DNA from: Paracyclopina nana
Taxonomy: Eukaryota; Arthropoda; Copepoda; Cyclopoida; Cyclopettidae
Assembly: GCA_019096065.1 (NCBI GenBank)
Contig: JAGUCH010000004.1
Span: 7,130,001-7,194,000, forward strand
Direction of reading: 5' to 3'
DNA length: 64,000 bases
Shown: in pieces, positions 33,451 through 46,071 of the stretch
Position numbering within the stretch: position 1 is the stretch's first letter
How the letters are laid out: each line of letters starts with the position of its first letter
Made by a program: the position numbers and the translations under genes
Notes under the pieces: model-generated
Seen by the model: only the letters and a program-made list of their open reading frames with translations
Told to the model about the DNA's origin: nothing
The model's database searches: none

Positions 33451-34097
33451 ATGTCTTTGGTTTCAAAATGGCTCGGTTTGGACAAATTGGCCACTTTTGG
33501 CCGCATCATCAAGCAGCATGGTGGCATAGTGAACGCCTACTACCAACTTTACAGGCAAGTAATTTGCATAGTAATACGTAAGTCTTCTTATATTCGCATC
33601 ATTTCAGAGTTGATGATTTGAAAGATGGAACTTTGGTTGGAGAGGACAAATATGGCAACAAGTACTATGAAAACAACAGATACTTCTTTGGTAAGCCAAT
33701 CTTCCTACGGATTTTGAAGCTTCTGCTACATTCGTATCAAGATTCATTGGAGCTTTAAAAGTATTGCTTTTCATTGTGTGTGTCATTTTCAGGCAAGAAC
33801 AGATGGGTGATTTACAATCCTAATGTTGGCCTTGAATATGATGGCAGCATGATTCCTGGAGAATGGTTTGGCTGGATGCACTACAAAACAGACTTGCCTC
33901 CCACTCAGGTACTATAAATAAAATGGCTTAACTTTGACAGCAGGAAGAAAATGCCATTCTTGCAATTGCAGAAGCCCCCTGTCAAGTACGATTGGATGGT
34001 AGACCACGATGCGAATCCTAGCGGGACTGTCAAGGCTTACGTTCCTTACAGCACAACAAGGCCTAAAGTTCAGTCATGGACGCCCCCCTCTAAGTAA
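33451..34097 (+). CDS. NDUFA12: NADH dehydrogenase 1 alpha subcomplex subunit 12
   Basis: Four exons, 33451-33554, 33608-33690, 33793-33908 and 33972-34097, encode 142 aa, close to the human 145. Family hallmarks are the HGG near the N-terminus, [24 protein letters not shown], and the run from PGEWFGWMH to PPT. The protein is an accessory subunit of complex I on the matrix arm. Intron 1 uses a GC donor (ACAG then GCAAGT), which the frame requires. The remaining introns are GT-AG. Confidence 0.95.
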
Positions 34098-34311
34098 TGT
34101 TACGTAGCTTTCCTTCATGGGGAAATACAAATGCCAGTGGATTCAGTCTTTAATACGAAATGTGTATTTTCTGCACACTAACTATCAGAGAGACTAGAAT
34201 ATCAGCAATATTCGACTTCCATCACTGTGTAATCGCAGATCACAAATCTCCTCTGTTGGGTTTTTGGTGACACAGCCAATTTTGGAGGGAGGAAAAAGCA
34301 GTGTGAATTTC

Positions 34312-35197
34312 TTAATGGTGGTATCCATAAGGATAGCCGTAGCCGTAGCCATAAGCACGGGGATAACCGTAGCCGTAAGCACGGTTGTATCCGTAACCGT
34401 AAGCGGGCTCAGCCTCAGCAGACCTCTTGCCGTAATGGTGTCCGTAGGCATGAGAGTATCCATAGGGATGACCGTAACCGTAAGCATGGCCGTAACCGTA
34501 AGCATGGGGGTAGCCGTAGCCGTATGCGGGCTCGGCCTCAGCGGACCTCTTGCCGTAATGGTGGGCGTATCCATAGGGGTATCCGTATCCGTAAGAACCG
34601 TAGCCGTAGGCAAGGGGGTATCCGTATCCGTATCCATGACCGGCCTCGGCGACAGCAGTGGGATCGGCCTCAGCCTCGGGCTTGGCCTCGGGCTCAGCAT
34701 CAGCAGACCTCTTGCCGTAATGGTGTCCGTAATATCCGTGGTGGGAGTAGGGTCCGTAGTATCCATGGGCGGGGTATCCGGCATGGTAACCGTATCCGTA
34801 ACCGTATCCGGGCTCAGCAGCCACGGCGGCAAAGGCAATGAGGGCGAGAGCGGCCTTTGAATAAAATTATTAGAACTTGATTTATTGAACAATAACTCTT
34901 ATTTGAAAAATGCTGCTCAAGCACAAACCAAACCAAAATGTGAATATGAAATATATTGACATTTGCTTTTTCTTATAATCAGTAAAAATATTTAAGTATT
35001 TTGTAAATGCATCAGATTGCAAGACAAATTTCAAAAAAGCAATTTAGTCTTCAAAAAATTACAGTATTTTGTGAATGGATCTAGATTTCAAAAAAGCAAT
35101 TTAGTCTTGAGCATCACGATTGGTTTGATTTGAGATGATGCAGTTGTAATCAAATTAGATGCTATTATATTAGATATATACTTACAACACACTTCAT
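34312..35197 (-). CDS. Secreted Gly-Tyr-rich repeat protein with Gly-Lys-Arg sites
   Basis: Exon 1 (35197-35186) encodes only MKCV. Exon 2 (34854-34312) completes a signal peptide (AALALIAFAAVA) and the rest, 184 aa in all. The mature protein is built of GY/HGY runs divided three times by HHYGKRSAEAEP or HHYGKRSADAEP. Gly-Lys-Arg is the usual signal for prohormone cleavage with C-terminal amidation, so amidated peptides ending in HHY are possible. GY-rich runs and a four-codon first exon are equally typical of arthropod cuticle proteins. It might also be an antimicrobial precursor. The coding DNA is GC-rich compared with its surroundings. Confidence 0.7.
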
Positions 35198-35287
35198 AAT
35201 GCGGCAGATTATGACTATGTCAGCAAAACTTGAGGAGCTAATGATCTGTGCAGGTTTGCAATTGAAGCATTTGAGAAAGATGGTGCC

Positions 35288-35297
35288 TTTATATACG
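35288..35297 (-). promoter_or_regulatory. TATA box of the GY-rich gene
   Basis: On the minus strand GTATATAAAG lies about 90 bases upstream of the start at 35197. This is a strong TATA box, in keeping with a highly expressed secreted protein. Confidence 0.6.
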
Positions 35298-36384
35298 ATG
35301 ATTTTCAGTAGTCGGCGCCGTGAAAAGTGGGGGCGCGTCAAGGCGCCGCCAACCGCGCCTTTCAGCATTATACTTTGAATGGATGCATCATGATGCGTTT
35401 GCACAGTGGGACAAATCAAGTCCTGCATTTTTCAAACATATTTTTCATAGCTTGGATACTAGACATTTTTCTTATTTATCAAGATCAAAGTAATTAGCTC
35501 TTCCAGGATTTTCACCATCTTTTAATTCTACTTATAAACTTTTTTTAGCATTTTATTTTTCTTCTAAAAGAAAAATTCGAATCTTGCCCAATAATTGATT
35601 TATTCATATAATTTATGAGCAATAACCATTGGAAGCAGCTATTAAAATATTTGTTTATTCATGAACTTGCCTGAAATTCCTCGGAAGGTTACATTTTACT
35701 AGCACATAATTGCCCCATTGTGCTCCTCGACCTTTTAAAAGTCATGCTGTGCATGTCACATATACGAGATTTGATCGAATTCAGCCAACTTATTCCCCTT
35801 TTGGAGCCTTGCTTAGCTCATGCTCAGTAACCAGGAAATGACCTAAGATGATGCTCCATATTCTATTTCATTGAAATTGCCTCGGTAAAAGGTCAATGTT
35901 ACCTTCTTGAAATATGACAAAAGAACAATTGCTCGGAAATTGGAGTCATTGTGCTTAGTTTACCAAACAGTCGTCATGAGCAGGCAATTATATCAATTTT
36001 AATTTGCTCTTAAAAAAGCTCTTCTATGGATAATTAGCATTTTACAAAGAAGTTTAAATTAATGGGCACAATTAATATTCAGCCTGATTCAGTAAATAGT
36101 AGACATAGCACGAAAAACATGTTTTTTTATAGGAAAGAGATCTTTTGAAATAATTCTATCAGTCCCTCATAGAATTTTATAATGATTAGAATTATATGAT
36201 ATTTTTGGTAAAATCATCTGATTGGTGTTTATTGGAGGCGTGTTCCAATTTATACAATGTACTCAAGTTGCCCTTTAAAAGCCACGAGCGCCGTAAAAAA
36301 AAAAAAAAAAAAAAACATGTGACCTTCAATTTGGTTTAAGGTTTTTTATGGTGCTAAGAGATGCAACAAGGTTACTTGTCAAGT
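35298..36384. other. Intergenic region with A21 tract
   Basis: AT-rich and gene-free. A run of 21 A lies at 36295-36315. A short GC-rich patch (about 35325-35360) flanks the TATA box of the GY gene. Confidence 0.5.
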
Positions 36385-39179
36385 TCATTCAAAAAATTGG
36401 GCCATCTTCTTCCGCCCCGGGCTGGAAATTCGATCTGCCATCAGATTTTCCAGTTTCTCTTTCATATCCAGAATGTCTAAGTAAATGTCGGCCAATTCCC
36501 TGTCGTTGAAATTTGTGATAGGGTCATCATGAAGGGCCCTAATGGACCTATTGTTGCTACACTGGCCAGGTGGACCCATAGGTCCAGGATCTCCTTTGGA
36601 TCCTGTGATACCTTCACTACCCTTTGGTCCCCTAGGTCCTACTGGACCCGGAGGTCCATCTGGTCCAGTTTCACCCTTGGACCCTTTAGGTCCCATTGGA
36701 CCCTGAAAAAGCCGTTTTATGGACTTCACAAGAATGTTTAGTGAATATATTACCTTTTCTCCCGGAACTCCAGGCAAGCCTTGGATACCTTTAGGACCAG
36801 GCAAACCTGATTCTCCTGGGTCACCAGTTGGACCCCTTAAACCCATATCACCCCTGTCGCCATGTAAACCTGGTCTTCCAGGCATTCCTGGGTGTCCTTT
36901 GGGACCTTCCAGGCCAGCAGGACCTTGCCTCCCAGGCTTCCCTGGTTCTCCTGGCATTCCAGCGATTCCCTGGAAACACATTTTATAAATTGATAATGCA
37001 CTACTAAACATCACAATGCCTTCCTTACATTAGGACCTGGATAGCCCCTTAATCCTGGTTCCCCTTCGCTTCCAGGATTGCCTTGATCACCTGGTACTCC
37101 CATTTCACCCTTCATACCAATCATACCCGTAGGACCAGGAGGTCCAGGATATCCTGGATTTCCAGGCATCCCATTTCGACCACTTCGACCCTTGAAAGAT
37201 TTCACATTACTTCACAAATCACAATACCTTCATCAAGGCTTAATTACTCGTCTTCCTCTGGGACCTTTGTATCCTGGTGGACCTCTCGGTCCATTAGGTC
37301 CAATAGGTCCCTGAGCTCCCATTGGTCCATCATCCCCATCACTTCCTCTATCACCTTTAATCCCCTGGGGTCCCTGGTCCCCTGGATAACCAGGGGCTCC
37401 AGGGTTTCCGACAACTCCTTTGGGACCTGGTGGTCCTGGTTCTCCCCTGAAGCCCTGTGGTCCAATGCTACCAGGCCTGCCAGATTCTCCCTTTGGACCA
37501 ACTGGTCCAGGCAAGCCCTATCTAAAAAGGTTTGCAAAGAACCAGTAGCACAGACAACCTTTAAACTTACAGAAAAGCCTGGCTGCCCAGGCTGCCCAGG
37601 TTTTCCCTGACCCCCAGGCTCTCCTGGCTTCCCTTGCTCTCCCTCCATGCCAGGATTTCCTGGTTGCCCCGGCTCACCTTTTTGGCCTGCTGGACCAGGC
37701 ATTCCAGGGTTGCCAAGAGAACCTTGGACTCCCCTGGGACCTGGATCACCCAGGGCTCCCTTCATTCCATGATTGCCTGCCCGTCCCTAATGAAAATCTG
37801 CTACATATTACTGGTGATGACAACCAGTTTACATACAGTACCTGGGACCCAGGTAGTCCTGGATCGCCCTTTGGACCTATTGAGCCCTTGTCTCCTTTCA
37901 AGCCAGGAATACCAGGAGATCCATTTAGTCCATCAATTCCTGGGGGCCCAGGATTACCTATCCTCCCAGGGAAACCTCTCTCTCCGGGGGCACCAGGGGG
38001 GCCCTTGTCTCCCTTACGTCCCTCAGGCCCCCTGGGTCCTTGAGGACCTTCAAGACCTTTCGAACCCTGTGGTCCCTTTAGACCAGGATTACAATCCAGC
38101 GTAAGAGTTCTTGGAAGGTAACCTACAAAAAGAGATCTGCCAACTTAAGTAAAGTGATCCCGGGTCGCAGCACCATGCGTAAGTTACTTTCACAATTTCT
38201 CAATGTCTCTTGCTTCAACTCCTGAATACTCTTGTCTTTGACTTCAATCTGGTCCAAGAGTCTATCAATGGTTCGAGTTTGGTTGTCCAAATGCAATTTT
38301 GCAGTCTCTAAGTCTCGTCTAAGCCTGTTGATCAAGCCATAAAGATTATTATCATCCCTTTGCATGAGTTCATTATTGCTATTAGTTTCTTTATGTTCCA
38401 GGGCCTTGAGGATCAAGCTGAGCACCCTTTTGTCTGAAAATCATTTGCATTAAAATTACTTAGCATTCATTTTCAAAAGCCTTTCACCTGAGCCATGACA
38501 AGATGGTAGATCTTGTAGGGAAACTGAATTGGCCAAAGTTTCAGCTATCCAATTATATGCCTTTTTGTCAAATAGTATGTTGCCTTTGAGGGCCTTAAGG
38601 CCTACAACAAAGGCTTGTCTTTGTGACTTCTTTACTAGAATAGGCCAACCAGGAATGACTATGGTGCCTTCCCTGAAGCAAGTCAAATTAACCTGAAAGT
38701 TGCAGGCCTCAAATTGAATTCTGGGATCTTTGTAAGAGAACCAGAACCATCTGTCAAATTGGCTAGCCTCGTAGACAGGCCCAATTGCTAGGGCTTTGCC
38801 AGGCCTAGTCTTCCTGGAGGTTTTTGAAAGCTCAATCAGGGCCAATCTAGAATCCCCAGGGTCCAAATGAATGCCTGGGTTTGATGCAATGATAAGAATA
38901 GTTTCAGTATCAGGTAGCTTCAAATGTACCAGTGATGTTATCTGGAGGTGTTTTTATTCCAATTCTTATTGGAGTGAGCTGAAGCTTCTTGGCTGACACT
39001 GCACAATCTTGAGTGGTGAGCACATGTGACCTGCTTAAGTAAAAACCTCCACATGCTTCTTTGCCATGGCCTTCAAAGAGAACAAGGCTTGATCCATGGA
39101 AGGCCTGTGATGTCTGGGAAATACTCAACATCATAAGAAGAATATTTTGCCAGCACATGCTGGCATAAAGCTTGTTCAA
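36385..39179 (-). CDS. Serine-protease-homologue / coiled-coil / collagen fusion protein
   Basis: Nine exons, 39179-38930, 38874-38488, 38433-38188, 38122-37842, 37786-37571, 37517-37248, 37190-37029, 36969-36754 and 36702-36385, give about 781 aa with every phase consistent. After a signal peptide (residues 1-26) comes a chymotrypsin-fold head: [25 protein letters not shown] and a closing YNWIAETL helix. The catalytic His site reads TTQDC instead of TAAHC, and the GDSGG site reads IPGWP, so the head should be inactive. An alpha-helical region (about 215-290) resembles a trimerising coiled coil. Some 400 residues of Gly-X-Y follow, with short imperfections at exon ends, then a short helical tail. 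Secreted, probably trimeric; a recognition or matrix role is inferred. The intron at 38929-38875 is inferred from frame and weak signals. Confidence 0.8.
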
Positions 39180-39770
39180 CTACTCAAAATATTGCTCTTT
39201 TTTGCTCACATCACACTGGGTGTTTCACATGGAGAAATCTGCTTCAAGTTATGAGGACATAAGCTGAAGCTGTCCTCATGTGGTGGCAAAATGTGGCCAA
39301 CATATGTGAGTTAAGAAGTTCTCCTAAGAGTTACTTCAAATTATTTAAAGCAATACTATGGGGTGGGGGCAATTATTATTTGGCATTTAAGTGCATAACA
39401 TCATCAATATACATCTAGCTAGACAAAGGCTTATGAAAAGCCACAAAGTTTTTGATTACTCAGGAAGCAATTCACACTTGGAAATTCTGTCTCATAAATG
39501 TTTGATAATCTTCCCAGCATGTTCCACTCTGTGTACCTTTTGTGTGCATGCTATGTGTGATTCTACCATGAAAATGCAAATCTGGGAACAATTTGGTTAT
39601 TCTTGACCAGACACTGGAAAATTAACAATTATTTTGCATTGTCTTTAATTGTGATTGGCAACAAAATATTTTGCTCCTCATTCATAGGGCTGGCGCATTT
39701 AGAAGTTAAAGATCATTTTATGGACAAATTATTAAAATCAAATAAGTTTCGTAAGTTAAACATAGGAAAC
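39180..39770. other. Intergenic region, no gene seen
   Basis: Lies between the 3' end of POLR3B and the collagen gene start, both on the minus strand. Nothing recognised. Confidence 0.5.
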
Positions 39771-42700
39771 TCATTTATTCTGAAAGGCATTTTCCAGTTT
39801 TAACCTGGGCACAATATTCATAGCTTGCAGCTCTTGAAAGAGCAATTTGCAAGCATATGGAATGCGAATAGAGGAGACATTCATCGATGATCTGCAGTTA
39901 TGGCACCAGCCTTTGTAGCCCAAAAGACCACACTTGTTGCACACATCCACATCAAAGGCATCGGAAGAGATCATCAAGCGTTCAATCAACAAATTGCTTG
40001 CTCCATATGCAATGAGGCAATCACGCTCCATCTCACCCAATCTGAGGCCTCCATCCCTGGATCTTCCCTCAGTGGGTTGACGAGTGAGGACAGCACGAGG
40101 GCCTCGGGCTCTTCCATGCATCTTATCCAAGACCATATGCTTCAGTTTCTGGTAATACACTGGTCCATGGTAGATATATGCTTCAAGAGGTTCCCCAGTG
40201 ATGCCAGAGGTGAGGATATCCTTGCCCAAGTAGTTGTAGCCATGCTTGACCAACTCCTCGCAGATGTCAGAGACCTTGGAGCCTCCAAAGGCTGTGCCAT
40301 AGTGGAAGTTACCTTCAAGTAATCCAGCTTTCCCGCCAAGCAATTCCATAAGTTTTCCTACTGTCATCCTGGATGGGAATCCGTGAGGGTTCATAATCAT
40401 GTCAGGACAGATGCCTGACTCATTGAATGGCATGTCTTCTTGCTGCACAATGAGTCCAGTGACACCTTTCTGACCGTGCCTTGAGCTGAACTTGTCACCC
40501 AACTCTGGTCTACGTGTCTGCCTCAGTAGGAGTTTTATCAAGTACATTTCATCAGCATTGGCTGAAATCATCACTTTCTCCACATAGGAAGGTGTGGGCC
40601 CCTTGTACACAGAGGGAGTTTCTCTGTATTCCTGTTGCCTTGGTACTGCACCAGGATCCTTGGAAGCTGACTCCAGAGGTGAGTTTGTCACTGTAGGCAT
40701 CGACTTGTTCACCATGACTTGCTTGTTGCTCACCTTCAGCCCCGGTGAAGCAATGCCATCCATATCAAGAGCATCGTGTCTCCAAATGGGCTTCTTTGTA
40801 TTGGCATCAATCAAGGGACCTAGGATGCGATCCACAACCTGATTACCGTACTTTTTCATAGTTGTTTTCGAATTGCGATAGACCAAGCATCGTCCATATC
40901 CTCTGTCTAAACTGGCTTTGTTCAAAATGATGGCATCTTCAATATCATAGCCAGAGTAGCTCATGACAGCCACAATTGCATTTTGGCCAGCTGGCAGCTC
41001 TTCAAAGTTGATAAGCTCTATAGTCCTAGATTTCACCATTGGCTTCATAGGGTAGACAACATTATAGAGCAAAGTGTCAATTCGGTTGCGTTGATTTAAG
41101 GCAATTGTGCCCATGGCTTGCTTCCCCATGGCACATTGGTAGGTGTTCCTAGGACTTTGGTTATGGTGAGGATAGGGTATAAGTCCAGCACACACACCTA
41201 ACAGGGTAAATGGCTCAATTTCCAAATGGGTGGTCAAGCCAGCTTCAATGTTGGCCTCATACAATGCTATAAGGCAAGTGTTCTCTTCGTTGACATCCAA
41301 GTACTCTACAAGGCCTTTGGTCAGGAAATCCTCGAATACCATTTCTTCCTTCAAGAGCTTCTTGATGTGCTTACTTTTGACCCTGGGCTTTCCAGAGGGA
41401 TCAACAATGATGTAAGGCCTACAAAGGCGGCCTCCATCACTGCTAATGTAGACACATCTGGTTTTCAGGTGGGCATAAATGGAGACAAAACCATCGATGA
41501 ACCTGCATCTGCGAGCTTGCTTGAAAATGTCCACAAGCTTTGCATAGTTCTTGACAACACCAAGAATGTTGCCATTGAGAAACACAGTGAAGATGGCCTT
41601 GTTGCTCAACTCTTCCCCTGATAGCAAGTGAATGTCTTCCACTCCAGCATGAAAGGCAAGTCTGACGATGGACCCTTCTTCCACCTCAGTGGTGATGTGA
41701 GTCATCAAGGCCAGATTTTTTACAAGACCACAAGACTCTCCCTCAGGAGTATCTGAGGGGCACAGCATGCCCCATTGGGAAGGCTGAAGACTTCTAGGTC
41801 CACTGACCTTCCTAGTTTTTTCAAACTGTGAATTGACTCTGGTCATCATACCCAGGGCTGAGATGTAGGAAAGCCTAGACAAGACCTGAGTCACCCCCAT
41901 CCTCTCCATCCTGAACCGCTTGATGGTCCAGTTCCCTGTAGAGATGGCATTTTCCAGCCCATTAGAGATACCAGCAGTCCTCATGTGCTTGACAATGTCA
42001 AATTGAGCAGCTTTCACTTTAGGGATATTCTTATCAGCAATCGATCTGAGCTCATAGTTGAGTTTCTTGAAGAGATCTTCAAATAGCAGCGACAACAAGG
42101 AGCCTGCCAATTCCATTCTCTTGTTGCCGTAGTAGTCTCGATCATCAACTAGCTTTTCATCGGATTGAGCCTCAATGATACGGCGCACCATCAGTGCCAG
42201 GTAAACAGCCTTCATTTTAAAGTTGAAATCCTCAACTGGAACGTGAGCAAGCACAGTATTGGCAAGGACGTCTCTAGCGTCTTCTATTGGAGTCTTTTTG
42301 GGTCCAGTGTTGAACCTTTTCACCTTCATCCTCGTTGAAATATACTTGAGAGCCTTTTAAATATACACAATTATTTCACTTGAGCAATAAAAAATTGATA
42401 ATGCAATTTTTGTAAGTACCTGGAGTTGGGTAAAGACAGCAGCCTTGTTGCACTCCTCAAGGCTGGCAGCAAAAGATGTCATGATACTCTCCTCGGTGCC
42501 AACCATCTGGACAATCTCCTGGTCGCTTGTAACTCCAATCGCTTTGAACACAACCGCAATAGGAATATCCTTGTCCATTGTGTTGTGCTTCAGGTAGAAC
42601 TTGCCATGCTTGACAATCACATTTGTCCTCGTTTTGGTGCCATGTGTAGAGCTAGTCACCTGGCAAGTGGCATTGCCAGCCTTGTCAATTTCCACAATCA

Positions 42701-43268
42701 TCCTGTTTTTGGACAGTTGCTCCTGAATAAGGATAACCTTTTCGGTGCCACGTGTGATAAAGTAACCGCCAGGATCATAGGGACACTCATTTAATTTGGC
42801 TAGCTCCGCATGATCTCTACCAAACAAGACGCATTTGGAGCTTCTCAGCATGATTGGCATCCTCCCAATGGGTAGTCCATTCCTGATGACTCTTTGTTGG
42901 CCACGTGTGTACTCGATGTCTACAGTGATGGGTGCGGCATAGGTCATATCACGAAGCCGACACTCATGGGGAGTTGTGTTCTTGATCATGTTGAAGCCCT
43001 CTTCAACCTCAGGAGTGCCCACGTGGACATTCAGGTACTTGAGGTAAAACATGGGATCAGCCGAGCTCGTTACCTTTTCGTTGGCCCGAACAATGCTCTT
43101 GATTTCGTGCTCGACGAAATAGTTGAAAGAGTCGATATGCTGCTTCACAAGGCCTTTGACCTTGAGAAAGGCCGGAAGAAGCTTCCATTTATCCTTGATC
43201 TCTTTCACTGGAGCGGCCAGCTTCTCCACCGGATCGTCGTCCCATGATCCTTTGTTCATTGACCCCAT
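39771..43268 (-). CDS. POLR3B: DNA-directed RNA polymerase III subunit RPC2
   Basis: Two exons, 43268-42420 and 42353-39771 (phase 0), encode about 1143 aa against 1133 in human. Runs typical of RPC2 are [20 protein letters not shown] near the start, the [18 protein letters not shown] fork region, [17 protein letters not shown] in the hybrid-binding domain, and a C-terminal zinc site ([16 protein letters not shown]). This is the second-largest Pol III subunit and forms half of the active centre, transcribing tRNA, 5S and U6 genes. The N-terminal [16 protein letters not shown] distinguishes it from RPB2 and RPA2. The single intron in a 3.5-kb gene contrasts with its exon-rich neighbours. Confidence 0.97.
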
Positions 43269-43831
43269 TGTGGTCCGAGATGTTGAGGATATTCAATGAT
43301 TGCAAATAACTCCTTTCCGAGACTCTTCTTTGTCGCCTAAGACATTTTCGCGAGATATTCCACGACACGTGTTTCCAATGAAATTTTGAAAAGAAATAAA
43401 TAGTTCGGCAACTGATTTGAAATAGTAAACAAATGTCTAAACAGCTAACGGAAAGAGTTGAGTATTTACGCCAAATATTATTGAAAAAAGTCGCTTTTAA
43501 GGTTCATCTCATTTTCAAAATCTGGTTCTAATATGTCGACTTCCTCCTCAAGTTTATTCAAGTGTAGCGAGTTTCACTTTCTTAGGCTTCTTTTTTAAAA
43601 GAGATAGCTATAAATCGAGTAAATTCAGCTTTATGAGCAACACAAATCCTGATATTCTAAATTAAAATTTTTTAGTGACCATTTTTTGTGGCAGTTTTTC
43701 CTGTTATTGTTGGTTTTTCTATAATGGTCTGGGAGAAGTAAACAGAGACTGACTTTAAATACGAATGCTGTCCACCACTCCAAAACATTGTCAGGCAAAT
43801 CTTTCCGATTTCTTGACAATAACTTTTTAGA
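43269..43831. other. Divergent intergenic region
   Basis: Separates POLR3B and MIC19, which diverge. No gene is visible. TTTTTAG lies at 43824-43830, directly before the MIC19 start. Confidence 0.5.
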
Positions 43832-44674
43832 ATGGGTGGCAGTCAAAGTACTCGACGGCTGACGGTGGTCAATGACGAGGCTTCAGGCGTCATCAAGGTA
43901 ATTGAAATGGAATATTGTCCATCATCAATCGTTTAATTAATATTTAGCTTACCACTGCTGTCGAGGAAAGACTGATGAAAGAATTTGCTGGTGGCAATGA
44001 CAACTCCTCAAACCAGGCCACACCTCCACCAGCACCCCCTGCTGCACCTGCTCCAGAAGCCATCCAGGCGCCTCCTCCTCCAGCTCCACAAGTTCAAGAA
44101 GCTCCCGCTGCGGCTCAACAGAAGACCATAATTCAATATGTGGAGAGAGAATCAAGCTTGTCATCACTCAGGGTGAAGGCTGACAAGGAGAAAGAGTTGG
44201 CCGAGGCTGAGGCTTACTGGAGGAAACAGTTTGCCAAGCAGGAACAAGAAGTAATTCATAAAAAATGCTTTGCCTTCAATCACACGAAGCTAATCGAAAA
44301 TCAATGAAACTTGGCTTAACCAGTTTGCTGGAAAATTCGCACATTTTGGCTTAAATTGGCAAAAAGATGAATGACATTTTATATTTCTAGCATTCCGCTT
44401 TGGCTCATCTTGAAATGAATGCCATGGTAGAAACGGGCAAAAAGCTGTCCAAAATGTTTGGAGTTGAAAAAAGGCCACCGATTTGCCTGAAGGAACGAGA
44501 CTTGGTCCTCCAATGCTACAAGCAGAATCCAGACAAACCTTTGCTGTGCTCGCAAATTGTCAAGGACTTTAGCAAATGTGTCTATTCAGCTAGAACGGTA
44601 TTCAAAGTTAATAATGAAGTTGATTATGCTTTCATAGATTTTTTTTTAATTTTCAGACTCCTGCAGCTGGATAA
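43832..44674 (+). CDS. CHCHD3: MICOS complex subunit MIC19/MIC25 (CHCHD3 family)
   Basis: Four exons, 43832-43897, 43948-44250, 44391-44597 and 44657-44674, encode 197 aa. MGGSQS at the N-terminus is a myristoylation signal, as in MIC19. A Pro/Ala-rich linker and a charged helical segment (EKELAEAEAYWRKQF) follow. The CHCH domain is C-terminal, with two CX9C pairs (CLKERDLVLQC and CSQIVKDFSKC). The protein sits on the inner mitochondrial membrane and stabilises crista junctions with mitofilin and SAM50. The last exon holds only six codons including the stop. Confidence 0.92.
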
Positions 44675-44892
44675 GTTTCGAATTTAGAATATAATCAGCA
44701 GACAGTTTATAGTGCTCGACTTTAACATCGATTACTAATTGAAATTCGCGCAAGTTTTCCTAAGTTGGTTTGCTTTCTTGCATTGACCAAAAGAGTTTAA
44801 TCTTTGTCCCTTAGAAAAGAGCAAGGTTGGTTATAATCCTGTTAAAATTAAAAAAGGACATTAGGGAAATTCAAGTTTATTGAGCCAACACT

Positions 44893-46071
44893 TCAATTTG
44901 TGGCAACTTTATTATGAAGATCACCAAACTTTGTGTCTACAAGACTTTTCATAAATTCTTGAGCACTCATGCTAGGATTTTCTTGCCTGAGCAAACAGAG
45001 ATTTTCATGCATTAGTGAAACATAATTGGCACTAGTCATGGGCAAGCTTTTGCTCGACAACCTTATACTATTTAATGGCAGCATCAGGTCACGTGTTTCT
45101 TCTAAGGAGAAGCCAATGTCTTGCAGCATTTGAATTTGAAATCCTACAGGATACGTCACACTAGATCTTATCAGAGCATTCCAAACTTTTTGAGGATCGA
45201 TCGAGTCCAAGCTCAAATCCAGGGCTTTTGTTAAAGCTGTCAACGTTATGACAGCCTCAAGTGGGTCCAATGCCTTGAAGCTTCTGATGTCAAAAGCTTT
45301 GCCGTCAAACTCTGCCTAAATTGAGCGGTTACTTAATAGTTACATACATATGAGAAGCAATGTCACCTTGAAAATGGCCCTCCATAGGAAAACAATTCTT
45401 GCGAGATCTTTCGTGAAAATGGAGTCATCTTGAATGAGCATAATTTTTTCCTTCATTTGCGAGTCCAAGGCTCCCAAATAGTGCCGCTGCATCAGCCACT
45501 CCACATTGGCCAAGGTTAACGGGCTGTATTTGGCAAAGTTAATGCTCCTTACTTGATGAGCGAGTTGACCGGAATCAAGTAGCTCCAGGGTGGATGCGAC
45601 ATCATTGATATACTTAATAGCAAACAGTCCGTGCAATGAATGTTTGAACAATTGGCTGGGCACTTGGGTTAATTCAATTTCGGCCAATTTAGCCAAGTTG
45701 CGCCACCTTGCAATTTCTGCTGGATTCTTTAAAATGATCTCGGGCATTTTGTCCAATTCGTCTTTATCAACTCCATTCAAAGCACTGAGAGTTCTTTCGA
45801 GCTTGGTTATCGATGTCAAATTCCTCACGAACTTGTCCGCTTCTCTCTTGGGAATTTTGAATTTTGGAAACTGTTTTTGAACCACTCCGATGACCTGCGG
45901 CAAATATTTCCGGCTCACTGGAACAAATGTGTGCTTAGGCTTCAGGACGAGGTCAGTTTGAGCCTCTATGAAAGATTTTTCATCCTCAGACAAATCTGGA
46001 AAGGTGAAGAGAGTCGCCAAACTTCGATGATGATGTTGACACAAGACTTGCGCGTTGTATTTTCGCAACAT
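44893..46071 (-). CDS. Probable mitochondrial protein, mTERF-like (tentative)
   Basis: Two exons, 46071-45367 and 45315-44893 (phase 0), encode about 375 aa. The N-terminus (MLRKYNAQVLCQHHHRSLAT) fits a mitochondrial targeting peptide. The body is entirely helical, with repeating units of about 35 residues containing LPxxIxxxP-like turns (for example LDKMPEIILKNPAEI), which recall mTERF repeats. mTERF proteins bind mitochondrial DNA or rRNA and control transcription or ribosome assembly. The match is by pattern only, and another helical-repeat family is possible. It is divergent from GBE1. Confidence 0.55.

Noticed and set aside
34264..34860. Plus-strand frame of 198 aa opposite the GY-rich gene
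   Set aside because: It mirrors the repeat. The minus strand has the signal peptide, splice sites and TATA box.
44290..44478. Minus-strand frame over MIC19 intron 2 and exon 3
   Set aside because: It spans an intron and the real CHCH exon on the other strand.
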